A stretch of 64,000 nt of DNA from Mesotaenium endlicherianum (lineage: Eukaryota; Streptophyta; Zygnematophyceae; Zygnematales; Mesotaeniaceae). Positions 37,183 to 48,498 of this stretch are shown here, one piece after another. Position 1 is the stretch's first letter. Each line of letters begins with the position of its first letter. Position numbers and translations under genes: made by a program. Location of the stretch: positions 453,458-517,457 of the forward strand of contig WELA01012745.1 in assembly GCA_009602735.1 (NCBI GenBank). Reading direction: 5' to 3'. The notes beneath the pieces are model-generated. The model saw only the letters and a program-made list of their open reading frames with translations. It did not search any database and was not told where the DNA came from.

Positions 37183-40124
37183 ATGTCAGAGAAGCACACG
37201 AAGGAAAGGGAGAAACTCTTAAACAAATACGGAGAAGAATTTGCTTTGTGGAAATTTTGGCTTGAGTACGTGATCTTTATCCAACTTGTTGTGTTGTTGT
37301 CTATCACTGCATGGTACTTCAGCTCTGACCTTCCATTGTGCTCTCTAGGGACCACAATCATTCTGCAGTGTGCTCAATGAGCATCTATGCATGAGCAGTA
37401 GGTCATTTTCTACCTCTGGCTCCTGTACTGTCTCAAACTTCAACTTTGCTTCTGTACCTACATGTCACATATTTAATCCACCATAGCCTGCAGCAATCGT
37501 CGACCTGCACTACAGCATTGCCTGCTAGCCGCGGAATGACTTGAGGAGCACATGGAGCCCCTCCAAATGGCTTGCAGGAACATCATACTGATATCGAGAA
37601 CCAGGAAGTAGTACGAAAAGGCACAAGAGGCACCCAACAAAGCATAGTAGCAGTGCTCAGCTGCTCTGAGTTTTGCTCCCAACTTGGTCTGTTCCTATGT
37701 TGAGAAGGCTAGTTTCAGTTGTTAGACTGAGGTCGACAGAGCTTGTCTGTTTGGCTGTCCTGTCTATATGATCTACACACATCTACAAGCTCCCCTCTCC
37801 TCCTGTCACACCGTTTTGTCATACTAGAAGTATTGCCCTTAATGATCAAATCGTGTCAGAAGTCTTTTCTACTCGTGCATCTTACTGTAAAGAGACTCGA
37901 TTTTTGCTGGTGGCCTTGTCCCCAGCTTAAGTACAACCTTGGTATTAAAACTGTCCTTGGTGGTATGACTTGGCTTTTTCTTCGTTCTCCATGTTTTCAG
38001 AAACCAGTTCGGGCTCCTCTTCTACGGGTTTGGCTCAAAGAAAAACCTTCTGGAAAAATTTGCGACTACACAACTGAAAGACGGCGCAGTGGTCGAGGTT
38101 AGAGGCTACCTGCCAGATGTGAATGTCAAGGAGGTAAGAGTTTGTATTGCTGAGACTTCGGTTGGAAAAGTCCATTATCTTCTACTATTAAATTGTGTCA
38201 GCCACTGTTCTCGAGGTTCTGTCTTGCTGGACAAATTCTAAAACTTATCTCTCGTGTTATCCCAGGGTGCAAGTTGGGTACTACTGTTGGGACGTGTATA
38301 TACATGTGCTGGCCTCCTTCCAGCCCTGCTCTCCATCCTTTCATATTGTGTCCTTGCCTGGGTCCTTCTTTGGTTCTGAGCAAAAGCATGCGCGAAGGAA
38401 GGGCAATCAACATACAACTGTCACAGCTCCTCTTGTCGTCGCTGGGCCTACTCTACCTTTGAGAATCAGTATCTAAATTTGAGCTCCTTGATGCAGATGA
38501 GTGCGACGTCTGAAGTGTCAGCTGTTGCTCTTCTTACCTCCAATTGTTGCCCATATGTACAGCACAATTTTTTATCCTGCACTCCTGACACCGCTGCATC
38601 ATTGCGCGAGCTAACCATTTCAAATATACATCGTCATGCTGCTGATTCACCTGAGCAGGTGCTGCACACGATTGTCACCACCGTCTGGGACGAGCTCCAG
38701 GCATTTCCCCAGGTGCTCTCCCAGGTCCCCAGCAGCAAGAAGAAGGGGCCAAGTCTCGAGCAGTGGATCGGCTCATTATCCACAGACGACCTCCTGAAGC
38801 TGCTCTGCGCAGCCAAGCGGTCGCCAGGTGATAGCGAAGTAGACGACGTGTTCATAGGCCAGCATGGGAGCAACAGCAAGAAGTGTGGCAAGGAGGAGAG
38901 TGTGCGGCAGCAGAAGAGGCAGAAGCTACAGAAGACCGGCAGGGAGGAGGTGAAGGGAGCAGGCAGAGGCAGAGAGCCTGGGACACAGTGCAGAGTGTAC
39001 GTGGTGGTGCACAACATCGACGGGCCGGGCCTCCGCGAGGTGCAGCCCGTCCTGGCCAAGCTGGCGGCCTGCGAGTGCGTCCACCTTGTCGCATCCATCG
39101 ACAACGTGAAGGCCCCCCTGCGTGAGCCCAGCGTGCCTGCCTGGTTGCTAGAATACGGCATGATGTTTCTGCCTATGACCGAACAGAGAGCATTGCACCA
39201 GTGTTGCTCATGGGCTGTGGAGAGTGCTGCCTCGGTGTCCGGAGTGAATACGACCTCCTGGCGGAGCTCCATTGCATGCGAAGCTTTACCAATAGATATA
39301 ATTTAATCATGCTCGCCGGGGGGGGGGTTTGGAGGAGGGGTGGGTTGGGAAGAGAGAGTGAAGAAGAGGCTTGATAGTAAGCAGCAGTGCTCTCCTGCAT
39401 AGCTCCTTGCGTGCTTTCTCATGACGAAAGCAAAGCGTGGGCCTCGAGGCCTGACGTATCCTCGTGTCAGTTGCGTTCTCAAACCACGAAGTCTCTGTTC
39501 TCAAGTCCCTGTGCACTGGGTGCTGGTGCGTGCTCGGATGCGTGTGCTCTCTCTCAGTCTGGACCAAGGAGATGGCCGATGTGCAGTTCAACTGGAAGTT
39601 CCACCACACCCCCACCTACGCTCCCTATGTAGACGAGGCCGCCTTCATCCCCCCCCTCCTCACCACCAAGGGAGCGGTTGACAGCAGCAGGGACGCCGCG
39701 CTGGTGCTGCACAGCCTGACGCCGAATGCAAGGAGCGTGTTCTTCATCCTCGCAGAGTGCCAGATGGCGAGCTCCGAGAAGGCAGGTGGGTGTGCACTTC
39801 CTCATCCCATTAGACCCCGCCGGCTATGGCTTCCCCGAGCCCGCCCCTCAAGACCTCGCCCTCCCCCACGTGTGGAAGTTGGCACAAAAGATGTACAGGG
39901 AACACCACAGTGCACTCCTTGGAAGACTCTCGGTGTTGAATAGCAAGTATCACTGTCTATGACTAGCTGGTTTGTGCAATAACAGGTTGCTAAGCACAGT
40001 GCATCTCAGAAACCTACAGGACCTCATGGCCGCAGAAGGCTTTTGTCAGTCTCCCCCCCCCCCNGGGGCGGGGCGAACTGGCGGCAGTGAACCTGGCGGT
40101 GGCGATGGTGAGGGAGTGCGGGCT

Positions 40125-40157
<33 letters not shown>

Positions 40158-40931
40158 GCCCTCCATTCCGCGCCTCATGCGCTTGTCAGGCCGCCCCACG
40201 CTCACGCCAGGTGGCGGCCCAGACTGCCCCTCCCCCCCCTACCCCCCTTTCCCCCCCTTTGGGGCCCACACGGGGTCCAGTGCTGCTGGCTGCGCTCAGA
40301 GAGCGACCCTCATGTGCGCGTTAGGGCTGGTGCCACCTTGTTTGAATGCTTGAATGGCATGAGCGGTTTCGGCTCAGACTCTTCCTTGTCCCCGACCATG
40401 GTCCAGCCAAGAGGCCGGTGAATATTGAAGACCTGACTTGAAGTCGATGACATTTAGAAGCAGGAAGCGAGGACTTGTCGCTTAAAGTATAAGTTGTCAG
40501 TGTGCAGAACAATGACTACAAGTTTCCTCATACGCTTACGGTGGGGCCTTGTGGCACTTTGGCGTTCTATTAATTTTGTTTGTAAGAACCGGCATGGCCC
40601 CCAAATCTGTCTTGGTGGCCCTCTGTCTCTGCACGCCTTGTGGCAGACCGTCACGGCGAGGGTGGTACATGCAAAATAGTGAGCATATTGGAGATGCCTG
40701 AGAGGTCTTGTTGTGTGTCTTATTGCAGGCCTGCCGTTTGAGCAGTGGTACACGATGTGCCGTGAGAAGTTTCTCGTCACCACCACGCAGATCCTGCGCA
40801 CGCACCTGACCGAGTTCAAGGACCACGAGCTGGTGCGTTCCCGAAGGGGGCTTGACGGGCAAGACTGTTTGTACACGCCTCTCTCCACTGAAGCCCTTGT
40901 GAAGCTGCGCGTAGATGTCAGTGGGCAATAG
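37183..40931 (+). CDS. ORC2: Origin recognition complex subunit 2 (369 aa, 5 exons)
   Basis: ORC2 is a nuclear subunit of the origin recognition complex that loads MCM helicase. Exons: 37183-37265, 38001-38133, 38659-39121, 39558-39785, 40729-40931. All phases close. The ORC2 AAA+-like core reads [20 protein letters not shown], then [68 protein letters not shown]. The C-terminal winged-helix region is [15 protein letters not shown] and [19 protein letters not shown]. Human ORC2 is 577 aa with a long disordered N-terminus. This product is about plant length (Arabidopsis ORC2 is roughly 360 aa). A basic, low-complexity insert ([10 protein letters not shown] to [10 protein letters not shown]) interrupts the core. 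The ATG at 37183 follows an in-frame TAA, so it is the start unless an upstream exon joins inside this stretch. Confidence 0.92.
40065..40210 (+). pseudogene. Orphan Mrp/NBP35-type (Ind1/NUBPL-like) P-loop exon fragment
   Basis: Inside the last ORC2 intron, on the same strand, the frame reads [20 protein letters not shown] then [20 protein letters not shown]. It ends at a donor-like G|GTGGCG. This is the hallmark segment just after the Walker A loop of Mrp/NBP35 ATPases, which assemble iron-sulfur clusters. The Walker A motif itself (normally GKGGVGKST) is not readable. The sequence immediately upstream is a C/G homopolymer with an N at 40064. No other exon of such a gene is visible nearby. 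It may be a captured pseudogene exon, a nested gene piece or an assembly join. Confidence 0.65.
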
Positions 40932-42177
40932 TGCTAACATGGGTAACAGGTAGACGGACTGGCATTTCCTGACAAGATAGGCAGATAGTGGTCTGATGGA
41001 CTTCAGTCCCCAGCTAGTTGCCTCTGCCCGTTCAACCCGAGAGCTGAACATGCGTGGCGACTTCATCCCCAAGATTGCGAGGCCCTTCCCCCTCGTGGAG
41101 GGCCTCGCCCTGGTTGCCACGACAGCAATCCCAGCACTCCAGCCCGGCTAGTTTCGGTTCACACCTGGCATTGGAGAGCTTGACATGACCATGTTTTGAG
41201 GGCGTGGCTTGGCTCCACCTAGCGTACTCACTCGGCTGACCCTGTCCCTGCATCATCTGTCTGGGCACAACGTCACGACCTGGAGGACCCAGAGGAGCCC
41301 TTGGGGCACATGCGTGCGGCAAACGTACGCACGCGGCAGATTCTCTTGCTGGGCGCTTTCGGGATGCTCCCATTCTTCGCTGTGTGATTACCCTGGAGTA
41401 CCACGCAGCGCTTGTGCTACTGTGAAGTCCGCCATGCAATTTGTACCTACCTATCATGCACCATAATTGATTTGGGATGAAACTTGTCCCGCAGGAGTGT
41501 TAGCATGTGATTGCCTCACACAAACTTTTACTTTCGGTTCCAGGTTGCACCCAGGGTTGTACGGCCAGGAACTCGCATTTGCAATAAAGAAAATGCATAT
41601 TTTTGGCCATGTATATCCCTCAGTCAGATCCATGATTAGCATGGAAAATGACGAGTTTCTTCGGCATATGGCTATACAAAAGACTGGATATCCAACCGAA
41701 ACATATTTGACGGCTTACATCTCATTTGCATCAAAACCCTCAAATCTTTCCAAGTACATTGCAATTTGAAAAGTAGGTACAAGTAATTGCTCACATTGTG
41801 CTTATAGAATATAGCACTCTAGATTATGGGGAATGAGTCATCCAAGCATATCTGGATGCAGGCCAAGGAGATGGTCTACCATTCTACCTCCTCACAAGCC
41901 TGTTATTCCATATATTTTTACACAGTAATTTAAACCTACACTTATCTATCTGATAGACTCGATTGCAGTCTATTGCAAGATGCACTAAAAGGGTACGTCA
42001 AGCTACACCATTCAATGGTCAACCTGAACCTTTCACTATGAGGTCATAATGAACACTTGCAACTTCTCCTCAACCCTCAGGACCGCCATGCTCAACGGTG
42101 CCATAAGGAAAGTCACAACATGTACGCATTCCCTCCAATGTTATGCACTAACACTCCAAAATGATGTGCAAAAAAGT
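40932..42177. other. Convergent intergenic region, ORC2 and GT64 3' ends
   Basis: Holds the 3' UTRs of two convergent genes. An open frame at 41467-41769 (+, about 100 aa) has no recognised domain. An AATAAA occurs near 41582. Confidence 0.4.
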
Positions 42178-45100
42178 CTAAAAAAGCCAGCTGGTCCTTG
42201 CATCCACGACCTTAGTATGACCTGCCACTAAGGGAATTTTTCCGAAATAGGAGATAAAATCATTCACACACTGAGATCGGTGCTGAAGGTGACGATGCTG
42301 GCTGCTGATTCCAATCTTGCCATAGTCTCGCAGCCTGCCTGCAAACGCACAATGGCAATAAAGAACCGGCATAAGATACCAACTTAGGACTTCTGAAAGG
42401 TGGGAAAAAGCTGACCAAGACAAAGTGGACATGGAAAGAATTAAGGTTTAATGGACATTGTAGGTACAGAGAACCTGCAGGAACTAACTCCAAATGCAAA
42501 ATCGAGACCTGTGAGATACGTATGGCACAGAGCCAATTTAGACAGCGAATGAGCACAAAAGCAGACCAGAACAGCAGAAGCGCAGCACATATACATACAT
42601 ATGTATACATATATATACACATATACATATGCAGAACACGTACATGGATGTCCAGACATGGTCATGCCCGTACACACACTTCAAAAGCACTATTGAAAGG
42701 GGTAGTCTCTCCAGGACAAACTTCAGCTGAAACAGCAACATTTAGTGCCGAGATGAAAGACTTCGTCTAAGCTATAACTGATCTGCTTTGCCAATGGATT
42801 CGGTTCTTACTCTGGACCCAAATAGGGGGTGCAGACGTTGCATTTGCGACGAGGTATGACATGGCTATGTCCTCACAATTCCTGCACATGACAAAATACA
42901 GAAAAGCGAGAGCAGTGGTCACAAACTCAACTGCAAGATCTAAGTCTGCCGCAACGTAGAAGACAATAGAGGCCCACCAAAGTGCCATTCATCAGAGGGG
43001 TAGGACTTGTAGTCGATTCTTAGGTTCTTAGAAAAAGAACTCACCCTCCCACATTAAAACATGCAAGAAGCATACAGAATTGTGGCAACAATTTTTTGAG
43101 GTTTCCATAGCAGGAGCACTAAAAGGGGAAGCACTGAAGGTTACTTTCACCCACATCCTCGCAAGCAAGTGTGGATGCAGAGACGAGACACTTGGCAAAG
43201 ACCCCACACCTTGAAAGCAACAAACACAAGCACAGGGCACCCGCTCCAGTCGGTATCCCAGGAGTGTCGGGAGGAAAGCGTGTACTCATGCAGAGATGAA
43301 AAGTCACCTGTTGGAGTGGACGTAGTCGAGGAGCTGTCGAGGCATGTCCCGCGTGTACATCTCCAGGTACTTGTGGTGGAGGAACGCCGCCTTTGTGAGC
43401 ACCATGGAGAACATCCCACTCCTCCACACCGACATCCATCCGCCATACTTATACTTGCCCGCCTCCGCCCCAGCCCCTTCATCCTCCTGCAAACACGCAC
43501 ATACACACACATATACACACACTGGCTCAGGCGCACGCATAAACGACAGCTCCTTGCCAAAAACCTCGGGCTGAATGGCCATGTGTGAGGACCTAAGGAG
43601 TGGGAGCACTTGAACCCAACTGCCGGTCCTAAACAGGCCTCCAAATAGGACAAGTCGACAGGTGGTTTCCAGGTGCTGCAAAGGCGACGATGAAAGTTGA
43701 CGGAAGTACACCGATAAGCTTATTGGCAGAAGTCTTCACAACAAGAGGCGAACTCAACAAGATTGGCACTCAAAACACATGCCCTCTAGATAAACCAGCA
43801 CTCGTGGCACATGCACTCACGATACACCAGCTCTCAAGATATAAGAAAGGTGCACGAGGGGTGCTGTGGGGGAGTGCCATCTGCATGGTAGACGATGTCC
43901 CGGTACCAGCCTAAGTGGTGGCAAGGCTACTGCTAGGAGGCTTCACATGCCTTCACCTGCGCTTATGGTGGCATATCATGGACAGTGAAGCAACACAACC
44001 CAGCACTCACAGCATGCAAAACCTGCCACTGCAAACCAGCACGGCTGTGTGCTGCTGAAACAATTTATGGGCACGTAAGCAGATTCCACCACCCTGAGTG
44101 AACCCAGAAGCAACTACGGTCAAGGTTGATTCTTGTGAATGCCTGGTGACTTGAGAACTCAGCACATTCTGGTGATAAAAGCACCAGACATGGTGGAGAG
44201 AAATGCCGCTCCTCCTTTGCAAGGAGGGGCTTGCTCCAACCAGCTGGTGCTGCCAGTAGCTCCCGACTATCTACTCAACAAGCTGGCCAGCAGCAGCACC
44301 AAGCCTGGCCTTATTTTCCTGACACTATGTTGGAGGCTTGAGGAGAGCAATTTGCTCTCCCACCATATCTTCACCGCGCTAACCCCCATATGTTGCATAG
44401 CTGACATAAAGTCAAACCCTTCCGTTCCTCCCAGCCTACGTTCAAAGTCCAGCCGACTTCAAATTCCAACCGACTCCCTTGACAGCTTTCCACCCTGAAG
44501 CTATGGACGGATCCTATGTAATCATACCCCTGTTCGCGCACAAGGCGCCATTGAAACTAAAAGGGCCACATTTGTTCCCTGGGAACCAGCAGAATGTAAC
44601 CCCGACTCTAGGACACGCTGATGAAGGCAACGGTGCACGTCCCCAGCTTTGTTGATCTGGGCAGCACGACAGTGAAGGAAATTAAAGGAACTGCTATTTT
44701 GCCTGAATGCCTTCCTTACAATTCAGCTTGTCCCTTCAATCACATTGACATTAAGGAAATGGCTTCAGGTAGACTTGCGGGCTTGAAGTCAGTGTTCAAT
44801 TGGGGAGAAAAAACATCATGGAGCCATCATGGGCAGCAACAATCAAACGACACAGCTTATAAACAATCCAGTTTCTATGTTTTCGTCACTAAGTATATAT
44901 GACCCTAGGGATGAAAGTATGTCCTGACGAAAAGGTGGCGAGAGCAATTGCTTACAATAAGCCAGTGCATACGGGGCACAAAGCCGACCATGGCACTTGG
45001 GGCGCTCAGCCACACGTCAAATGCCAGCTCTAGAGTAGGGCATGGCACATGCATGTCATCATCCACCGAAAAGATACCATCTGTCCTCCTGTCCTTAAGA

Positions 45101-46012
45101 GGCTTAAAGCGATTGTTCAAAGAATCGCCCTTGTGAATGTCAAAGAGCACCTCCACCTTCCCCCCTGAGTTAGAGTAAGCTTGCTCTTGCATTGACGTCA
45201 CTTGGCTAGGAAGAGGAGGACGTGGCTCGCTCCAGACAATGTGAATGGAGTCCACATTGCTGCAGGAGGAGTAATGTGCCACACAGTTCTTGAGGAGGTC
45301 TGGCCTCTTCCAGGTGTTGATCAACACCGTGTACTTTTGCCTGTACACAGCAGGCGCCAAATTTTGATAAGAAGCTGCCAGAAAAGAAAACTATTTCCTG
45401 GCCCCTGGACTTATTCATTCTTCTCTCACGTCTTGACTGACAATATTTGCTCCTTACCTGCTGCAAAGCTTCTAATCAGGTGAGCATTGGAAATGGCAGC
45501 AGGCACCAAACTTGCAAGAAAGCACCATCTTCCACATTCAATAGTGTAAGATAATTATAACTTCCCAAAGAGCAGTTACCTAAGAAAGCCTGCGAGAAGT
45601 ACATATGGTGCCCCTGACAATAGTATAGTAATTGCTGACGACACAACATGCAGGTAAATCGATGCCTCTTCTGAAGAGGGTACAACAGTAAGCAACTACG
45701 TCGGAAGCAGCATTGGACGATAACGTATACAAGGAGCTGAAGTGTAACGGATAAATACCTGCTAGGTGCTGGGAGTTGCCCCTGCCACTTCAGAGACAAA
45801 GTGGATGTGGTAAATATGATTAGAACTAGACAGATAAACAGGCAGCCACATGCAGCTCGCAATGTATCAACGCCATTATGTATAATAAAATTCCTGCATC
45901 GGCCTGCAGCGGATCCTCTCTCCCAGGGCTTCATAGCAACGGCTGGAAGTCTCTCGTCACTTCCCTTCTTCTTGATCCGGTATTCCCAGTGCTCCAGACT
46001 CCCGCCAAGCAC
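42178..46012 (-). CDS. Glycosyltransferase family 64 (exostosin-like), Golgi type II membrane protein (365 aa, 6 exons)
   Basis: GT64 enzymes transfer sugars from nucleotide donors. In plants, members glycosylate inositol phosphorylceramides; in animals, EXTL proteins build heparan sulfate. Minus-strand exons: 45759-46012, 45458-45471, 44956-45374, 43308-43486, 42811-42881, 42178-42338. Phases all close, including a 14-nt micro-exon. Exon 1 has a short cytosolic N-terminus and a signal anchor (ACGCLFICLVLIIFTTSTLS). The catalytic domain shows YTVLINTWKRPDLLKNCVAH, SIHIVWSEPRPPLP, FDIHKGDSLNNRFKPL, the metal-binding DDD in GIFSVDDDMHVPCPTLELAF, MVGFVPRMH, KYKYGGWMSVWRSGMFSMVL, AFLHHKYLEMYT, NCEDIAMSYLVA, and a C-terminal GKIGISSQHRHLQHRSQC. 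The GISS...R..C pattern resembles plant members. The exact acceptor sugar cannot be told from sequence. Confidence 0.9.
42585..42640. repeat. TA/CA-rich simple repeat in a GT64 intron
   Basis: An alternating ACATATACAT / GTATACATATATATACAC tract between GT64 exons 5 and 6. It is a microsatellite with no other signal. Confidence 0.8.
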
Positions 46013-48058
46013 TAAGTGAAACTGAATACTCGATGTGGAGCTTAGCCTCTAGTTACAGAAGCAATCTTTACATTTCAATCCTAGAAGAACTTTCTCGGTA
46101 TGTAGCACTTCAAAAAAATGTCCGGTCCATCTTCCTGCATAAGGAACTCCAAGCAATTAAGGTACACACTTAGTCCTCGAACTTGGCACCCAGTTCAATT
46201 TACCATGATGTATGCGAGCGCAATCAGGAGCTTCTACTGCAGTCGACATGCTGGTCGCTGTAGGCTACTGCAAAGTGCAGACTCCAGACTGCGGCTCTTT
46301 AGTCAACTGCCACAGCAATCGTGAGCAATGCATAACGCGGGTTGTTCAACTGGGCCCTGGGGGGGGGTCATATGTGCGGCAGTTGGACCCATGCGGAGCC
46401 ATCCGGATGAGAAGGGGGAGAGATTGTGTCAGGAAGATCATTCGTTTGCACGCCATATCTGACAGCTACTTCTGACAATGACAGATATATCATGATCCAT
46501 CCACGGGAGAGAGGTCTTCGCATTTGGGGGGAGATAAAGAGAGCTTGCAAAACACGACAATAAAATCAGCAGAGTGCCGGGAGGTAGCCGATTATCTAAT
46601 AGAAACGGAAAATATGAAACGTTCTATGCAGCACAACCTTACACGCCCGGATCCGGAAAGTTCTTCTGAAAACAATACACGTTTGTTGGGGTTAAGAGTA
46701 ATATTGAAAATGATAAAAATGTGAAGCATTTTCTGCGCAATTGCTGCGGCCGGCTGCGATGGGCATTTGGCTGCAGTGGGCTGCATGCTGCATGCTGCCT
46801 GGAGCTTTAGCTGGAGCAAGCTGGATCTAGGGGTTGCGAACAGGGTGCGAAAGTGCTTCGAAAGGTCCGGGGCCCCGGGCTATACGTATGACAGTCAGTA
46901 GTGTGCCACAGAGTGCTGTTAATTGTGGACGATCTTGGACGAAGGTCGCGACTTGGAAGTTTACTTGTCTGCCGTCCACTTGCAGGCGAGGATTTAAGCA
47001 TGCGTTGACGAGGTGATCGACGTTCTCTCGAGCAGACTCAACTCCCAGGGCGACGGAGGGATGGGAGCGGGGGAACCGACGTCCCCCGGGGCCCGACCCT
47101 GTTTCTGCCCGCGGGCAGCCCGAACGCCTCGGTTCCAGCACTTGAGAAGAGTCCGGCTACCTCCGATTTCACTCGACGTGAAAACGGGTTCGGCCGGCTC
47201 GATCAGGCTGGAAGGTAACTTCGTGGGCGATTCTGCCCTCGCTTTCCCGCTCCCAATCCTTGGAGAAATCGAAGCAAGCTCGATCAGAGTGCAACAGAAT
47301 TTATGAAGCACACACGGAATTATGGAGGTGTGATTGAATAATTGTTTAGTTTGTTTCAGGTTGCTTGCTGTTTTTTGCCACTAACATAAGAATGACATTG
47401 TCTACGACTTCGCTTCTTATCTCTTAGAATTAGATTGTGGCAAACCGTAGTATAAATACATAGCTCACGGCCCTTCGTTAGGCAAGGTGTGAGTGTCCTA
47501 ACATCTCTCACATCCTTCATGCGTCCTCTTATCCATCTCATTTGTGCCCTCCGTTGTCGGATACATGTTTATGGTGGTCTTTTGTGACTAGTGGCAATGC
47601 ATTGCAGGCACGAACGACGTGTGTGACGAAAGGCGTTGAGAGCCGTTGTTAGGCGCCCGTGAGGTTCATAAGCCTGCCCTTTGTGAGTCACAATTTCAAG
47701 TTCCTGCCCTGTATGTTTGTATGTATCTATGATCAGCAACGATACGACATTGATACGTACGCATGCAAGGGGCAATGTGTGAGTGAAAGACAAGGGTACA
47801 GGCGTGAGTGGTTTTACTATTTAGGTTCATCTTTCTATATCTCTTTTGTGTGGGCCCCTACGCTTCACAGGTGGTTTCTGTGATTGCTGCACGGTACTAC
47901 ACCGCTGGAGTGGGGTGGGTGAATGCGCGTGCCACAACGTGGGGTGGGTGAGAACCGTGCGTGACGGGCTCCAATGGCGGCCAATATGCTTGTGAGAAAC
48001 GTGCTTATTTGCGAGTTTGTGACATACACGTGCATATGTCAATGTGCTGTTGCTGCAG
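46013..48058. other. Intergenic, 5' flank of GT64; no gene recognised
   Basis: An AT-rich half (46013-46740) and a GC-richer patch (46830-47250) with overlapping frames on both strands. One plus frame near 47013-47306 ends ...GNFVGDSALAFPLPILGEIEASS, which I do not recognise. No upstream exons of the CYFIP-like fragment could be found here. Confidence 0.4.
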
Positions 48059-48426
48059 GGTGCTCTACTCCATCGACCTAAGCGAGCCCATCCCCTCCAC
48101 GCTGGCCAATGCCACCGACCTGAGCAGCTGTGAGCCCCCGCCCCCCTCCTCCTCCTTCGCCTCCTCCTCCTCCATCTGCCTCCATCTGCCTCATGCCTTT
48201 CCACCTCGTCTTCATCTGCATCGTCCTCTGCATCGTCCTCCGCATCGTCGTCCATCATGCCATGGTACCCCTTGCTTGTCATTGATGCGTGCGGGCGGCC
48301 TCGCTCGGCCCGGACTGGCGTTAAATGGCTGCTCGACTTTGGGGCGTGGGATGAGCAGGGTTTTGTACGGCAATTTGCTGACATCCCCTCGTGGGCCGAC
48401 AGCCAGCACAAGTTGACGGTGCTGTA
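48059..48426 (+). other. Possible upstream exons of the CYFIP-like gene, unresolved
   Basis: After a good acceptor (TTGCTGCAG at 48050-48058) the frame reads VLYSIDLSEPIPSTLANATD, ending at a GTGAGC donor. A separate open stretch near 48313-48426 reads GVKWLLDFGAWDEQGFVRQF and ADIPSWADSQHKLTVL before GTAAGT. Neither is recognised with confidence. The phase to the next exon does not close cleanly. Confidence 0.3.
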
Positions 48427-48498
48427 AGTGAGCCACAGCCCCCCTCCTCCTCCCGCTCAACCCCAGTCCCTGCCCCTACCCCCCNAAGCAACGGGCAG

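Noticed and set aside
38634-39272. Minus-strand 212-aa open frame
   Set aside because: Antisense shadow of the large ORC2 exon 38659-39121.
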